NCBI GenBank assembly: GCA_964057225.1
Contig: OZ059898.1
Span: 12,425,767 to 12,489,766, forward strand
Reading direction: 5' to 3'
Source: Auanema rhodensis
Taxonomy: Eukaryota; Nematoda; Chromadorea; Rhabditida; Rhabditidae
Length of the DNA: 64,000 nucleotides
Part shown: positions 1 through 11,398 of the stretch, piece by piece
Numbering within the stretch: the first letter of the stretch is position 1
Layout: each line of letters opens with the position of its first letter
Made by a program: the position numbers and the translations under genes
The notes under the pieces: generated by a model
The model's input: the letters and a program-made list of their open reading frames with translations, nothing else
Databases searched by the model: none
Told to the model about the DNA's origin: nothing

Positions 1-13
1 TTTTTTTTTTTAG

Positions 14-2406
14 TTTGGACCTTATGTGGTGCAAGGAGGAGCAGTTATTGGAGGTCCCGTGCCGTTGGGTTCAACGCCAAACGGTGCTAACTTTAGCTAT
101 CTTAATTCATGGAACAATGTTCATAGCGGAACTATGAGCTCAGGTGTGATGAATAGTAATTTGGATAATAAGCATGCTCTGAGTTAGTTTTAGTTGACCT
201 TTATTAATTTATATTTATTTTCAGGCCGTGAAGGTCCACCTCCTCCACCCGCACTTTATTCGTCTTCCCCTCCTTATAATATGCAAAGTCCCTTGATGAG
301 TTTGACCAATACATTTAATGGAATGAACATAGGAGGAGCCCCAAATAATAGGGTTGAACAGCCTATCATCAACAGTGAGTGTTTTGTTTCTTAGCTTTCT
401 TCATATTCATTATCCTATTCATTTTCTAACAATATTCCTTTGCTGTCTTTTTCTTGAGGTTTTCTCCTTAATTTTTAGACAGCAATCCTGGCTACCCAGG
501 AATGCAGCCTCAGCTTATGTACATGGCAATGAATCAGCCAACACCTGCAGGTTCATTAGGAAGCAGTCCTAATCTCATTGGTATGTAAAGTTGTTTCGTA
601 AATGTCTGGTGAACTTTGAAAATGGGATGCTGCTCTCTTTTGCCCGCATGTCTCTTTGTGCGCTTCTTTGTCCTAATATCCCTTTTTTATTCATTGCTTT
701 ATTTTCAGGATCTGGATTCAATAATGTTCCAAATTATGGGTTCAATCAAGGGTACAATCCTTCCAGAGTACAGAGTATGTTTTCCTCTGGATCACAGGCT
801 GCCCCTGCCACCAACTTTGGCAACAATAGTAACGCTAATAATAGACGCAGAGGAGGTGTTGACGAGAGGTATCTCGATTTGTGATATAGATTATTTTTCA
901 TTTAAACTGTTTAGTAGATCAACAGCAGCCAGAAGTCACTTGCTGGACGATTTCAGAAACAATAGGTGTCCAAATCTTCAGTTATCCGATCTTGTTGGAC
1001 ATGTTGTTGAGTTTGCTCAAGATCAGCATGGATCCAGGTATGTTCTTTTTTCTGCCGTTCAGAGGTACACATCTTGTTTTAGGTTTATCCAACAAAAACT
1101 TGAACGAGCATCCGTTAAAGATAAACAGCTAGTGTTTGATGAAGTTGTCCAACACGCTCATAACTTAATGACTGATGTTTTCGGAAATTACGTTATCCAG
1201 GTAGATAGTCATTTCTTGTTATCGATTTTATAATTATTTATATTCTAGAAGTTTTTCGAATTCGGAACCGAAGACCAAAAGACCAACCTAGCCGGTGCTG
1301 TACGTGGAAATGTAATGAACCTTGCCCTCCAAATGTATGGATGTAGAGTTATCCAAAAGGCCTTAGAATCCATTGATGAAAATGCTCAAATGGAAATTCT
1401 CAAAGAGATGGAGAGCCATGTTAGTATTTTATGTTTTCAATGTTTTGATTCCCTAATTACAGGTTTTGAAATGTGTTAAAGATCAGAATGGTAATCATGT
1501 TGTCCAGAAGGTCATAGAAAAAGTGAAAGCGGAAAAGCTTCAATTTATCATCGATGCTTTCCTTAAGGGTGGAAGTGAAACGGTTAGGAGAAGTTATGTT
1601 TTCATTAAAACAATTTGTGTATTTTTAGGTATATCAACTATCAACTCATCCTTATGGCTGTCGTGTCATTCAAAGAGTTCTGGAACATTGTTCTGAATCA
1701 CAAAAGAGGCCTGTATTAGAAGCCCTACATGCCAAAATGAAATTGCTGGTTTTGGATCAGTATGGAAACTATGTCGTCCAGCATGTAGTTGAACATGGAA
1801 GCGAAGGTGATAAAGACAGAATTGTCGATGAGGTATAGATGATCAATGCATGCCATTATTTTATCAATAACTTACAGATTGTTGGAGATGTCGTGACTTT
1901 TGCTCAGCATAAGTTTGCTTCCAATGTTATTGAAAAATGCTTAACTTGTGCTAGTCCAAACCACAAGAACAAACTTATTGGAGAAGTTTGTGGTCAAGCT
2001 GGAGAGTAAGTTCTAAGATATTTTCCGTATTTTCATTTTTGTTTTAGTACAAATCCTCCCCTCCTTGTTATGATGAAAGATCAGTTCGCCAATTATGTTG
2101 TACAGAAGATGTTAGATGTCGCAGATTCTGGTCATAGGAAAAAGATGATGTTTGCAATTAAACCCCATATAACCCAACTTCGAAAATATAATTACGGCAA
2201 GCATATAATTAGTAAGTTTAAGAAACAAGCCAGAAAATAATTTAATTGTTTTTTTAGCTAAACTGGAGAAATATTTCCAAAAACACAATGGTAACCTTCC
2301 CAATGGAATGATGAATTCTCAAGCCATACCCAATATTCCTTATGACATGGGTAGTCATTCTTCCATAATTCCTCCTCATCAGCATCATCAGCATCACTTG
2401 CTCTAA
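14..2406 (+). CDS. puf: Pumilio/PUF RNA-binding protein, 3' part (5' end outside window)
   Basis: Sequence-specific 3'UTR-binding translational repressor of the Pumilio family. Thirteen exons can be spliced (14-182, 225-374, 479-580, 709-868, 915-1037, 1083-1200, 1249-1419, 1463-1582, 1629-1832, 1878-2005, 2048-2211, 2258-2406, with GT-AG borders), and the first begins after a T-rich acceptor, so upstream exons are missing. The N-terminal part is low-complexity (Gly, Asn, Pro, Ser rich). The C-terminal half has eight PUF repeats with the RNA-contact cores SRFIQ, NYVIQ, CRVIQ, NHVVQ, CRVIQ, NYVVQ, SNVIE and NYVVQ, followed by a capping repeat (KYNYGKHII) and a short His-rich tail. This is the same repeat code as PUM1/2, so I infer recognition of UGUANAUA-type sites. 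It is closer to the PUM/puf-9 type than to the diverged nematode FBF types. The direct view of the repeats makes the family certain; the exact orthologue is not. Confidence 0.95.
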
Positions 2407-3092
2407 GCATTAAATGATAGATGACAGCTGAGATTTATATGACATTCGATTAGTTTTTTGTTTCTTCTTTGTACATTTGGAAAATTCTCTAGCTTAGAGC
2501 TGTTTTAGGCTTCGATCGTCGTTTATATTGTTATGTATGTAATTGTATATGAGCGTTTCGCAAAGACTTGTTCCTTCTCTCCATCCTATCACATTGTACC
2601 TTGCTCATAGCAGATTATCTTGTGCTAGCATTTGTTCCTTCAGAGCTGTTTGTTGTTAGCCTGTATAGATGTACATCTTGTTGTTGGTCGGAACTTACGG
2701 TTCCGTGTTTTTGTTGATGGGCTTCGGGCGTACTGATACCCGCTACGCCTTTTTGCTCAGGATAGATCCACTTCCATGTTGCTCTTTTATATTATACCCT
2801 CATTGTATTGGCTTTCTTTTGGGATCTATTCTTATTTGCTACGCTATGCTTCATTTGTCTACTAACACATTTTCATTTTTATAACTTGAGATTACGTATT
2901 TTAGTATTGTATCTTTCCATTTGTAGCTCGCAGCTGTTTTGTATATGTTCGTTATTATGTTGATAGATGGTTTATTAGAATATAAACTTTGTTGAAGATG
3001 GAGCTTGTAGTTTTTCTCAGTTATAGTTCTGTAGGCTCTCTGTACTTGAAATTAAATTCTTATTTCCTTCAATCAAAACACAACTCTTCAGA
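2407..3092 (+). other. puf 3'UTR and intergenic spacer
   Basis: A 686-base stretch between the puf stop codon and the next start codon. It is T-rich with many TGTA tetramers, but I found no exact TGTANATA Pumilio site and no canonical AATAAA; AATATA near 2980 is a possible weak poly(A) signal. Open frames here are short and unlike known proteins. Confidence 0.5.
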
Positions 3093-4806
3093 ATGTCTTG
3101 GGGCGCACGGGCAACTAGAGCGGTTTCGATTGCAGGTCTATTCGGAGTTACTGCTACTACTCCCGATTCAGAGAAACCTAAGACATGTCCTATCCAAATT
3201 CTGAAGCCAGCTCAGGAGAAAGGAGATGTTCTTCTAAGTAGAAAAGTAGAAAATCTTTGCCAATGTGTATTTTTAATGTTAACTGATTCAGATTGTAAAT
3301 CATCTCGATAATAATGGGCTAAACCTGAGACTGTATCAATATGAGACATGTCCTTTCTGTTGTAAAGTAGGTTCAATTGTTTTATAAGAAAATAATCCTT
3401 GCTTTAGGCTCGTGCTTTCCTTGATTATTATGGATTCTCTTATGAAGTGGTTGAAGTAAACCCGGTTACAAGATCTCAAATTAAGTTTAGCAAGGAATAC
3501 AAAAAGGTTAAATTAGTGTTGTTTAAAATAATCAACATTTTTCTACCATTTAGGTTCCGATTCTTAAAAGCAATGATCAAGCTCTCCTTGATTCCTCTCT
3601 GATCATATCAATGGTAACAATCAATAATTTTTCAACATCATACATTTCTATGTTTCAGCTTGCTAGTTATATTCAATTAAAAAACCGCAGTTTGGCTGAT
3701 ATTGAAGCTATGTATCCTGCTGTTGATTCAGAAGATGCAAAGGCATATATAACAAACTCAATTTTATAATTTAAAATTTTTTGAAGGGCAAGCCTATTAA
3801 AAAATATACGAATAAGTATTTCGTTATGCTTGAGGGAATTGATAAGAATATGGCTAATTCCAAGTACGTTTTGATTAACACATTAACAGAAAATTAGTTG
3901 TACACTTATAGGGAAGAGAGGGAGTGGAGAGAATGGGTTGATGAGCATTTCATTCATCTGATTTCGCCTAATGTATACCGAACATGGGAAGAAGCATTAG
4001 ATACGTTCAAGTGGTTTGAACAAGTTGGAGAATGGCAACGAACTTTCCCATATTGGGAACGACTTTTAGCTGTTTATGCAGGAGCTGCCGCTATGTGGGC
4101 CTTGAGCAAACGTTTGAAGAAAAGGTTTAATATCTTGATTGTATTGTATAAAGAATTTTATATTTAAAGACATAACATTGATGATGAGCGCGCTGCTCTT
4201 CGCGATGCTTGTAATGACTGGATGAATGCTATTGGTCCTAACCGAAAATTTATGGGAGGAGATCAACCTAACTTGGCGGACATTGTTAGTTTTCTTAATT
4301 GTTTTTAATGTCCAATTCAAGTCTTATTACTCTTGGAGCTTGATATATCCGTTAAATGATGATTTGCATATTTTAAATTTCGTATTTTAATGAGACCGCA
4401 AACGTATATATCTAGACGTTGACATTTCAATTTAAAATAGGCTTACCTCATTTCGGCATATTCGTATGAAAACAACATGAGTGATCTGTTCGGCATATCA
4501 CTTATAAATATTTTGAGATCTTAGGCTCAAGCTGGGATTTTCACGTAATTTGCCCTCCATATTTAGGTTTACGTAATATTTGAATAGTTTGTAATGAATC
4601 AATTAACAACGCAGGATTTTATTGTTATTAATTCAATGATTTTTCAGTCGTTGTATGGAGCTATGAATTCTTTCTATGGATGTAAAGCGTTCAAAGAAGT
4701 AATTGGCAATGGAGGAAGAATTGCTGAGTGGCATGCTGCCATGAAAAAAGCTGTTCAAGAGAACCAAGGAAGAAGTATTCTGGAAGGCCGGGTCAAGAAA
4801 CAATAA
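3093..4806 (+). CDS. pges-2: Prostaglandin E synthase 2-like protein (glutaredoxin/GST fold)
   Basis: Membrane-associated PGES-2 family protein with an N-terminal glutaredoxin-like domain and a C-terminal GST-like domain; in animals it binds glutathione and haem and is linked to PGH2 metabolism at Golgi or mitochondrial membranes. Exons: 3093-3245, 3292-3366, 3408-3506, 3554-3613, 3659-about 3750, 3787-3863, 3912-4124, 4170-4284, 4648-4806. The redox motif CPFC lies in YETCPFCCK, followed by a cis-Pro strand (KKVPILK). The family signatures HLISPNVYRT and FMGGDQPNLADI are present. The start is chosen because the acceptor CTCTTCAG lies one base before the ATG, which fits spliced-leader trans-splicing. 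Intron 5 seems to use a GC donor (AAG|GCATAT), as no GT donor gives a good frame. The last intron is 363 bases, long for this locus. Confidence 0.9.
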
Positions 4807-5785
4807 TTCTAGTCAAATCGTGTTTGTTTTGATCAGAGCCCTGATCTAGAGAAGTTTCTTCATATTCCTCAAGTTAACCGTTAGGACAGAGAAAGTAGTT
4901 TTTTTTGTTATATTTCTATGATTCTAGCCTTAGATCTTTGTTGTTCTGTGAGCTTATTGATGAATAAGTTTAAGTTATGCTTCGTTGTATTGTCTATTAC
5001 ATAGAATATAGATATAGTTAAAATAGGATTGAAATCCTATATTATTTTGCGCTCAATATTAATAGATAATAGAGAAAGGTGATTTATCTCGAGAACTGTC
5101 GTTGTAGGCAAGAAATAAATTATTAATACCATAATTACTGTTTATGGATATTCTCGAAAGAACAAAAAACGAATGAAGCAAATGCTTGATGGCAATTACT
5201 AAGCGACCTTCCAAACCTAAAATCGATATTGTGCCTCCGCCTCCTTTTTCGAGCAGACTGGCCATGTGCCAGATGGTTGCTCTATTTCTTTCCACATAAG
5301 GATCCATCTCATTGTTATTTACTTCATCACGAGATACGAAGAGGTTGCCATCACACTGATTCTTCCCTTTCGCTTTTGCACAGGCGTTGCTAAATCAGCA
5401 GTGCATGTTTATTTCATATTTCGCAATGTTGCTAATATTAAGTTATTTCTGGCATTGACTAGTGCGCCCTTTCTCCATGAAAGTTGCCAAAGGCTTGTTG
5501 GAATTTCTATACTTGCGTCCTGAACTAGTGCCTACTTCTAGATATCTTTTGATTAAGCACCAGTTTTAACTTAGATAACTAGTTCTTCAGCATTTTATTT
5601 AAATCTAAATCATTAGATTCTTTTACTTGTCTCACTTCCTCCTTTGTCATCTAGTCAATATACGAATTATATTTCAAAATTTCGATTTTAATGCATCGTC
5701 ATATTCGTATTCAGATCATGAAAAGCAATATTCTTGTCTTTTTTTATTGTCTTTGTATTCTAACAAAAATTTATTGCTTACAGAC
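4807..5785. other. Intergenic spacer between pges-2 and mec-17
   Basis: About 980 bases. It contains a somewhat GC-richer patch near 5160-5520 with short open frames on both strands, but none resembles a known protein and none could be spliced convincingly. The acceptor TTACAG at 5778-5783 marks the likely trans-splice site of the next gene. Confidence 0.4.
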
Positions 5786-7859
5786 ATGGAAATAGCCTAC
5801 GATTTTTCTGCCATCTTCCCAGATGCTCCTATCCAATGTTTGGAGAAATCGCATCTGATTCGTTTTCACCCTCGGAAATACTGGGCCGTACAGAAGGCAA
5901 TTGATGCTATGGGAGAATTGTCAACTGAGGTGAGTGTCATTGAAAATCATGTGTCTATGGAAAATCGAATAACAATTCGCGCACCCACCTATGAGTAAGC
6001 GGCAAGTTAAACGACTAGTCGGAAAATATGTTTCTCAATCAACCTACCAACTTTTGGAACTTGGAAGAGAAAAGTTTCGAAATTGAATATTCGTTCATAT
6101 TCAGTAGATAATTCGTTGCATATCTTCTCAGTCAACTTTCCATTTCTCCTTGGCTTCTCAGTTTTAATGAACATTGGCATCATCTAATGTTTCATATTGA
6201 ATTCCAATATGTAACCCTTGTTTTAATTCTGATATTCTTTCTATGTATATGTTTTTTTCCCTGGAGAACGAAAAGATATTCACCAGTCTTTTCATTTCAA
6301 ACGAGTTAAGTATTAAGCTTAATTCCATCAAATTTAAAACTTTTCAAAGGCAACCCAGCAGTAGAAGAATGATAGCATTTTTTCCATTTTTTCCGTAACC
6401 AGAAAATAGAAGAATGGCACAGTTCTCGCATTTTCTATTCTTTTTTCATTCATTTCCAAGTAGTTTTCTTCATTTTAAACAACTTTTCTTTTTCGTTTTA
6501 ATAAGGCCATTGCCGATCAATCTGCTAAAGATTTGCCTAGACATACATACATGGTTGTCTAGGATTTCCTGCTGTGGAGCATAAGCTGGAATGCAAGACA
6601 AGAAAAACCAATATTTCGAATATCATCATGCATTCAAACAGACATTTTTTCGGTACATGCGAATGACTGAAATAATTGGGCGAATCGTAACTGTTTGCTG
6701 ACAAATAAACAACATAAACGATGAAGCTTTCTTCTTCTTTCAATACATAATATGCATATTAAATATATTCTCTAAAAAAAGTATAGTTTATTATGTATAT
6801 TTGAAGTTTTTTAATAGTGATGAAACGTTTTGAAACGTATTTTTGACGAGCTGAAGACTTAAATAGACATCTCATTCAATATGTATAAGGCGCAAGAGTG
6901 CTAAGAAGATAAAGATGTAGTGTGAAATACATGAAAAATAAAGAAAAAAATGAAAAATATATTGCAATTGCTTTATATAGAACAATTGATTTGGTTTTTT
7001 TCAGGCTCAAGGTTTAAAGAGAGTTTTAACAACGTATCAGAAAACGTTGGATCAAGATGAGGAACAACGCTTATACTTAATGTGGCATAAACATGAATCC
7101 AGAGAGTAAGCTCTAATCAATAGAAGACAAAGGGCAAAGAATGAACCATTATTTTGCTTCAGAAACGTCAGTGTGCTTGTGGGAATCCTAAAAGTTGGCA
7201 ATAAAAAGCTGTACTTGTTGGATTCTGAAGGAAAAAAGCAATATGAGGAATCACCTTTGTCTGTTCTCGATTTTTACATTCATGAAAGTCTTCAGCGTAA
7301 GGGTAATGGCCATGAACTATTCGAATATATGCTCAAAGTCAGAAATTATATTTTGTTCACAATTAATATGGTATCATTTTTAGAAAGAAAATATCAGCGC
7401 TTGGCAGATTGCTATTGATCGTCCTTCGGATGCTTTCTTACAGTTCTTAGAAAAATTCTATCAACTTTCAAAGCCTGGTAAGTAGTATGAAGTTCAGCTC
7501 TCATCTAACTCTCAACTTCAGTTTGGCAATCAACTAACTTTGTCATTTTCACTCAATTTTTCGAAGATAAGAAGTCTATTACAAAAAGTTATAATGACTA
7601 CGATACTCCTCGTCGCGGCGGAGCTAGAAGTGACAAAGCTGCTACCATCATTCAACCTCCTCCGGTTAGACTTGGCACATATATACATCAAGCTCATAAT
7701 GCTGTTTAGAATTATCGATCAACATCTGGTGCTCGACGTGACACAGCTTCTGGTATAATACACAGTAATGAAGTATCAGCTGGTCCTAAGAACGTTGATC
7801 CAAACACACCCTTAGGTCGAAAAAATACACGTGATTTCGGCCATCAGAGCATTTGGTAA
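5786..7859 (+). CDS. mec-17: Alpha-tubulin N-acetyltransferase (MEC-17/ATAT family)
   Basis: Acetylates Lys40 of alpha-tubulin inside the microtubule lumen, mainly in cilia and touch-neuron axons. Exons: 5786-5929, 7005-7105, 7163-7337, 7384-7477, 7522-7664, 7710-7859. The GNAT-type acetyl-CoA loop is QRKGNGHELFEYML, followed by the IDRPSDAFLQFL block, whose Asp matches the catalytic Asp of human ATAT1, and by NFVIFTQFF, the end of the catalytic domain. A basic low-complexity tail follows. Human ATAT1 has a catalytically important Cys in the PLCILDFY block; here the codon is TCT (PLSVLDFY), a Cys-to-Ser change. Intron 1 is 1,075 bases, far longer than the others. The acceptor two bases before the ATG suggests trans-splicing. 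Nematodes have two paralogues (mec-17, atat-2), and I cannot tell which this is. Confidence 0.9.
5930..7004 (+). other. Long first intron of mec-17
   Basis: A 1,075-base intron bounded by GTGAGT and TTTTTTCAG. It is AT-rich, and I see no open frame with recognisable content, no repeat shared with the rest of the window and no RNA-gene structure. Its length makes it a candidate for regulatory elements. Confidence 0.5.
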
Positions 7860-8230
7860 TTGAAATATTAGCCAAGTCATTTGTTGATGTGCTTAGTGCT
7901 TAGCGCTCTTTCTTATTGTTATTAGAATGTTTAATCCCACGTTTTTTCCTTCAATTTTGTAAAAAGAAAAGCAAAAGAGTAAACTTAGTTGTTGATATTC
8001 ATCGGATTCGTCTCCCACAGATGCAGAGATCAATACTAAACATTTTCAAAAACTCTGCTTCCGCTATACAAGGTTTTAGATGACCCAATAATAATTAATT
8101 ATATATTTTATGTATAATTCACTATCTATACGATCTCCACTGATTATAAATAAATATTTTAATCTTCGAAAGACAATATGACGCAATGATCAAAACAAAA
8201 TATAACATAACTATGATGTGTATAAACCTA
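7860..8230. other. Convergent intergenic region, mec-17 and osm-1
   Basis: The 3' ends of the two genes face each other across about 370 bases. An AATAAA near 8148-8155 on the + strand can serve as the mec-17 poly(A) signal. No further gene is seen. Confidence 0.5.
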
Positions 8231-11200
8231 TCAGATGGCCATTGCTAATGGTGTTTGAGCCCATTTGGACAAAAATTCTTGAACATTCATCAAATGATCT
8301 GTGGGATTCGTTTTGATCATCACCAAAAAACGATTTAATTCTTCCTTAATGGCGAATAAATCGCCAAGCTCAACTCGGGATGATAATACAGGGTATCCTG
8401 AAATAATATTCTCATGATGAGTTCTATATATGTTTTTCATACCTGAAATTATGCACTGATTTGATAAATTGTGATGTACATCTACAAGAGAACTTTCAAA
8501 AGATCCACGACTATCCAATGGCAATTCTCTGGGACCATTATCATCAACAGAAGCTGCTAAAACCCATTCTTTTACTTCTTCATGTTCAGATGCCTAAACA
8601 AGATGGAACAGTATGAGATGTTGTTAGACGTGATAGGTATTAACCTCCAGCCATTGTTTTTCCGGTAACGGTATCTCAGAAGGAATATCTGTGTTTTCGA
8701 ACATAGAATAATCCACCAAATCAGCATTACCTATCGTTGTATACGGTAATTAATAAATTTATTCGTATAGGTATACCTTCATCAATAGCATCAACTATAT
8801 CAAGATAATGATTCAATAATATGAAAGCAACAACTTCATATTCACCTCCGAAATTCTGAAATTATTAATAGAAGATCAAAAGTCACGTAATTCACGTCAA
8901 AATTCTATAGCACGTCATGCACTTTTACAACTCATTTTAGAATAAGCACTAGCATATAGCGGTTGCATTTAGCAATATATCTGATCTTGTTAGTGAAGAA
9001 GATAAGTTTAACCTTTTGAGCTGAGTCATATTATTTGTTTGTTTATTAATAATTTTACCTTTGCAGCAGTTCCAGCTTCATAAAATATGCGATCAGCGGG
9101 TAGTATATCAGTATAACGTAGTAGTGCTAATGATTGCTTCAAGTATATTCTTCGTGAATCACTTGATTCCATTGCCTTTACAGCTATTCTAGAGCTCATG
9201 AGACTCAATGCATATAGACATCGCTCGAATTCCTATGAATATGCTTGTTTGAAACAATCTTCAAGACTTAGAGCTATTACCTGAAGATGTTGGGATCTTT
9301 CTCGTTTCATTATTTCCACTATATTCAAAAAAAGATCTCGCATCGGATATAGTTCATAGAATTCTGTATCTGCATCAGTATTTTCTGGTAGACTTGCAAC
9401 CTGGAAAAAACTTTTTATATACGACATACTTAATTATTTTGTTGTTCGTACCCTATTAAAAAGCATTTTGTATAAATTGAAATTTCCTGGGTTAGATGAT
9501 GCACCATATCGATCAAATACTTTCAGAAGTCGTGGAATATCATCTTGCTGAATTAATTCAGCAGCATACATAGCCACATACTTATCAATTAGAGGGCGGT
9601 GCTAAATATATGTATATATTTAAACAAAACACAATAACACGTTAAGAGTAGTACATTTTGTTGTTTTGCCGTATCAAGTGCCTTCTCCCATTGTCCATTA
9701 GCTATCATCAAATCGATAGCAGATATCACATCTACATCAATCAATTCTCCTAATCGTCCTTCGGATTTGAGGCTTTCCTTATAAGCCGTTTCGATCTCGG
9801 CTACCATCTCAGGTAAATATTCTGTTGCGACCTGAAATCATTCAAGTAAAAATCTAATCTACTATCAATGTCTAACCTGTTTTGCTTTGGTCCACATATG
9901 TGCTTTACATAGAGCATTAATGGATTGTCGAGTGTTTCCCATAACGAGTAGAGCTTCAGCAGCTTTTTCGTGAAGTTCTAACTCATCTAGTCGTTGTAAT
10001 ACTTCTCCAAGCAGCTAAAATTAATATCTGATTCCAACCTGTATACGCTATATCTCTTACATCATTATCAGATCCTATTAAGAATTTTATTGATAAATCG
10101 GCAGCTTTCAAAGCGCTTTGTTTTAACATTTCTTGATTAGTTGTAGCCTCAGGAGAAACCTAAATTATTCATATTTATTATACATAGTTATGCATTTCAA
10201 ATCTTACCCGAAGATAGGCTTGTACAGCTCTAGACCATTCAGATTGTTGCTCCCATTCTCGAGCTTGTGCAATATATGAATCCACTCCTCTGGCCCCACT
10301 TCTTAACTCTGCTTTATCATACTCTTCCTGGAAGATAAATTGAAATTAAGATTTAGAATGGGAGGAAATGCCTGTAGATGTGGTAACTGATGAGGAAGAT
10401 ATTCTTTTGCTATGCGTAACGCATCCGGCCATAAAGCACTCTCTTTGAAATAGCTAAACAGAGAGTGTTATTATTGATAATTTTCAATGAAAATATTACT
10501 TGAGTATTAGATCGGGTCTGTTAGCTCTTAGGTAATAACTCTCAGCTCGAGCATGATCGCTTTCATCTAAAGCTTTTTGAGCTTGACCCAGGTACACGTT
10601 ATTTAGGGCTTGTGGAGCATGCTCTCTGTAAGATAGGAAGATCAAATTCAAACCAGTTTCAACTTCTACCTTGCAATACGTTCAGCAGCTTCCCAATCTT
10701 CATCATGGATATACATTGCTACAGCTTCATCAGCTTTTTTGGCATCGACGAAGTGTCTTGAAGCTTCATCCAATTTACCTTCTTCCTCTAGATGCATAGC
10801 TATTCTAAGGTGAACCTATATGAATAACATGTAGTATTTAAATAAAAAAAATGTTTTTACATCTGGAAGTCTTTCCTTCATTCCTAATCTTGCTAGATCA
10901 AAAGCGAAGTCAAAAGCTCTGAAAAGAAAAACAAATGTTTTGTATCTTATCATGAATATTATACCCATTTTCACAAGCATTATCAATAGTATCAGAAAGC
11001 ATTCCAAACTTGTTTAACAACTTAACAGCAGCTTCGCCACCCAAGCTTTTCGCCCATAAGAAAGCAATCTGTGAAATCGTGATTGTAAAATCAAAAAGAA
11101 TGTCCGTCGTACTTGTTTCTGCGTTTGCTCTCCTCCATCACTTTTGGCTAATCTATAAGCGTCCGAAAACATTTCATTTTCTTTATACATGTTAATAGCG

Positions 11201-11363
11201 GCCTGAAAAAATGGTTAATATTGATTGATCATGAGGTACGTATGTATTCAGTTGAACCTTCCAATCTCCAGCTTTGAGATATTCTTCTTCAGCAGCTCTC
11301 ATATCGCCACCTTCTTCGAATTCCATTCCAAGACGTTTATGAGTTTCCTATACAAGTTGAATT

Positions 11364-11398
<35 letters not shown>

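Noticed and set aside
2407-3092. Pumilio autoregulation site in the puf 3'UTR
   Set aside because: Many TGTA words are present, but no exact TGTANATA site was found.
5059-5307. Open frame on the - strand (82 codons) in a GC-richer patch
   Set aside because: It has no recognisable family, no splice partners and low-complexity Gly runs, so it was kept only as a remark in the intergenic entry.
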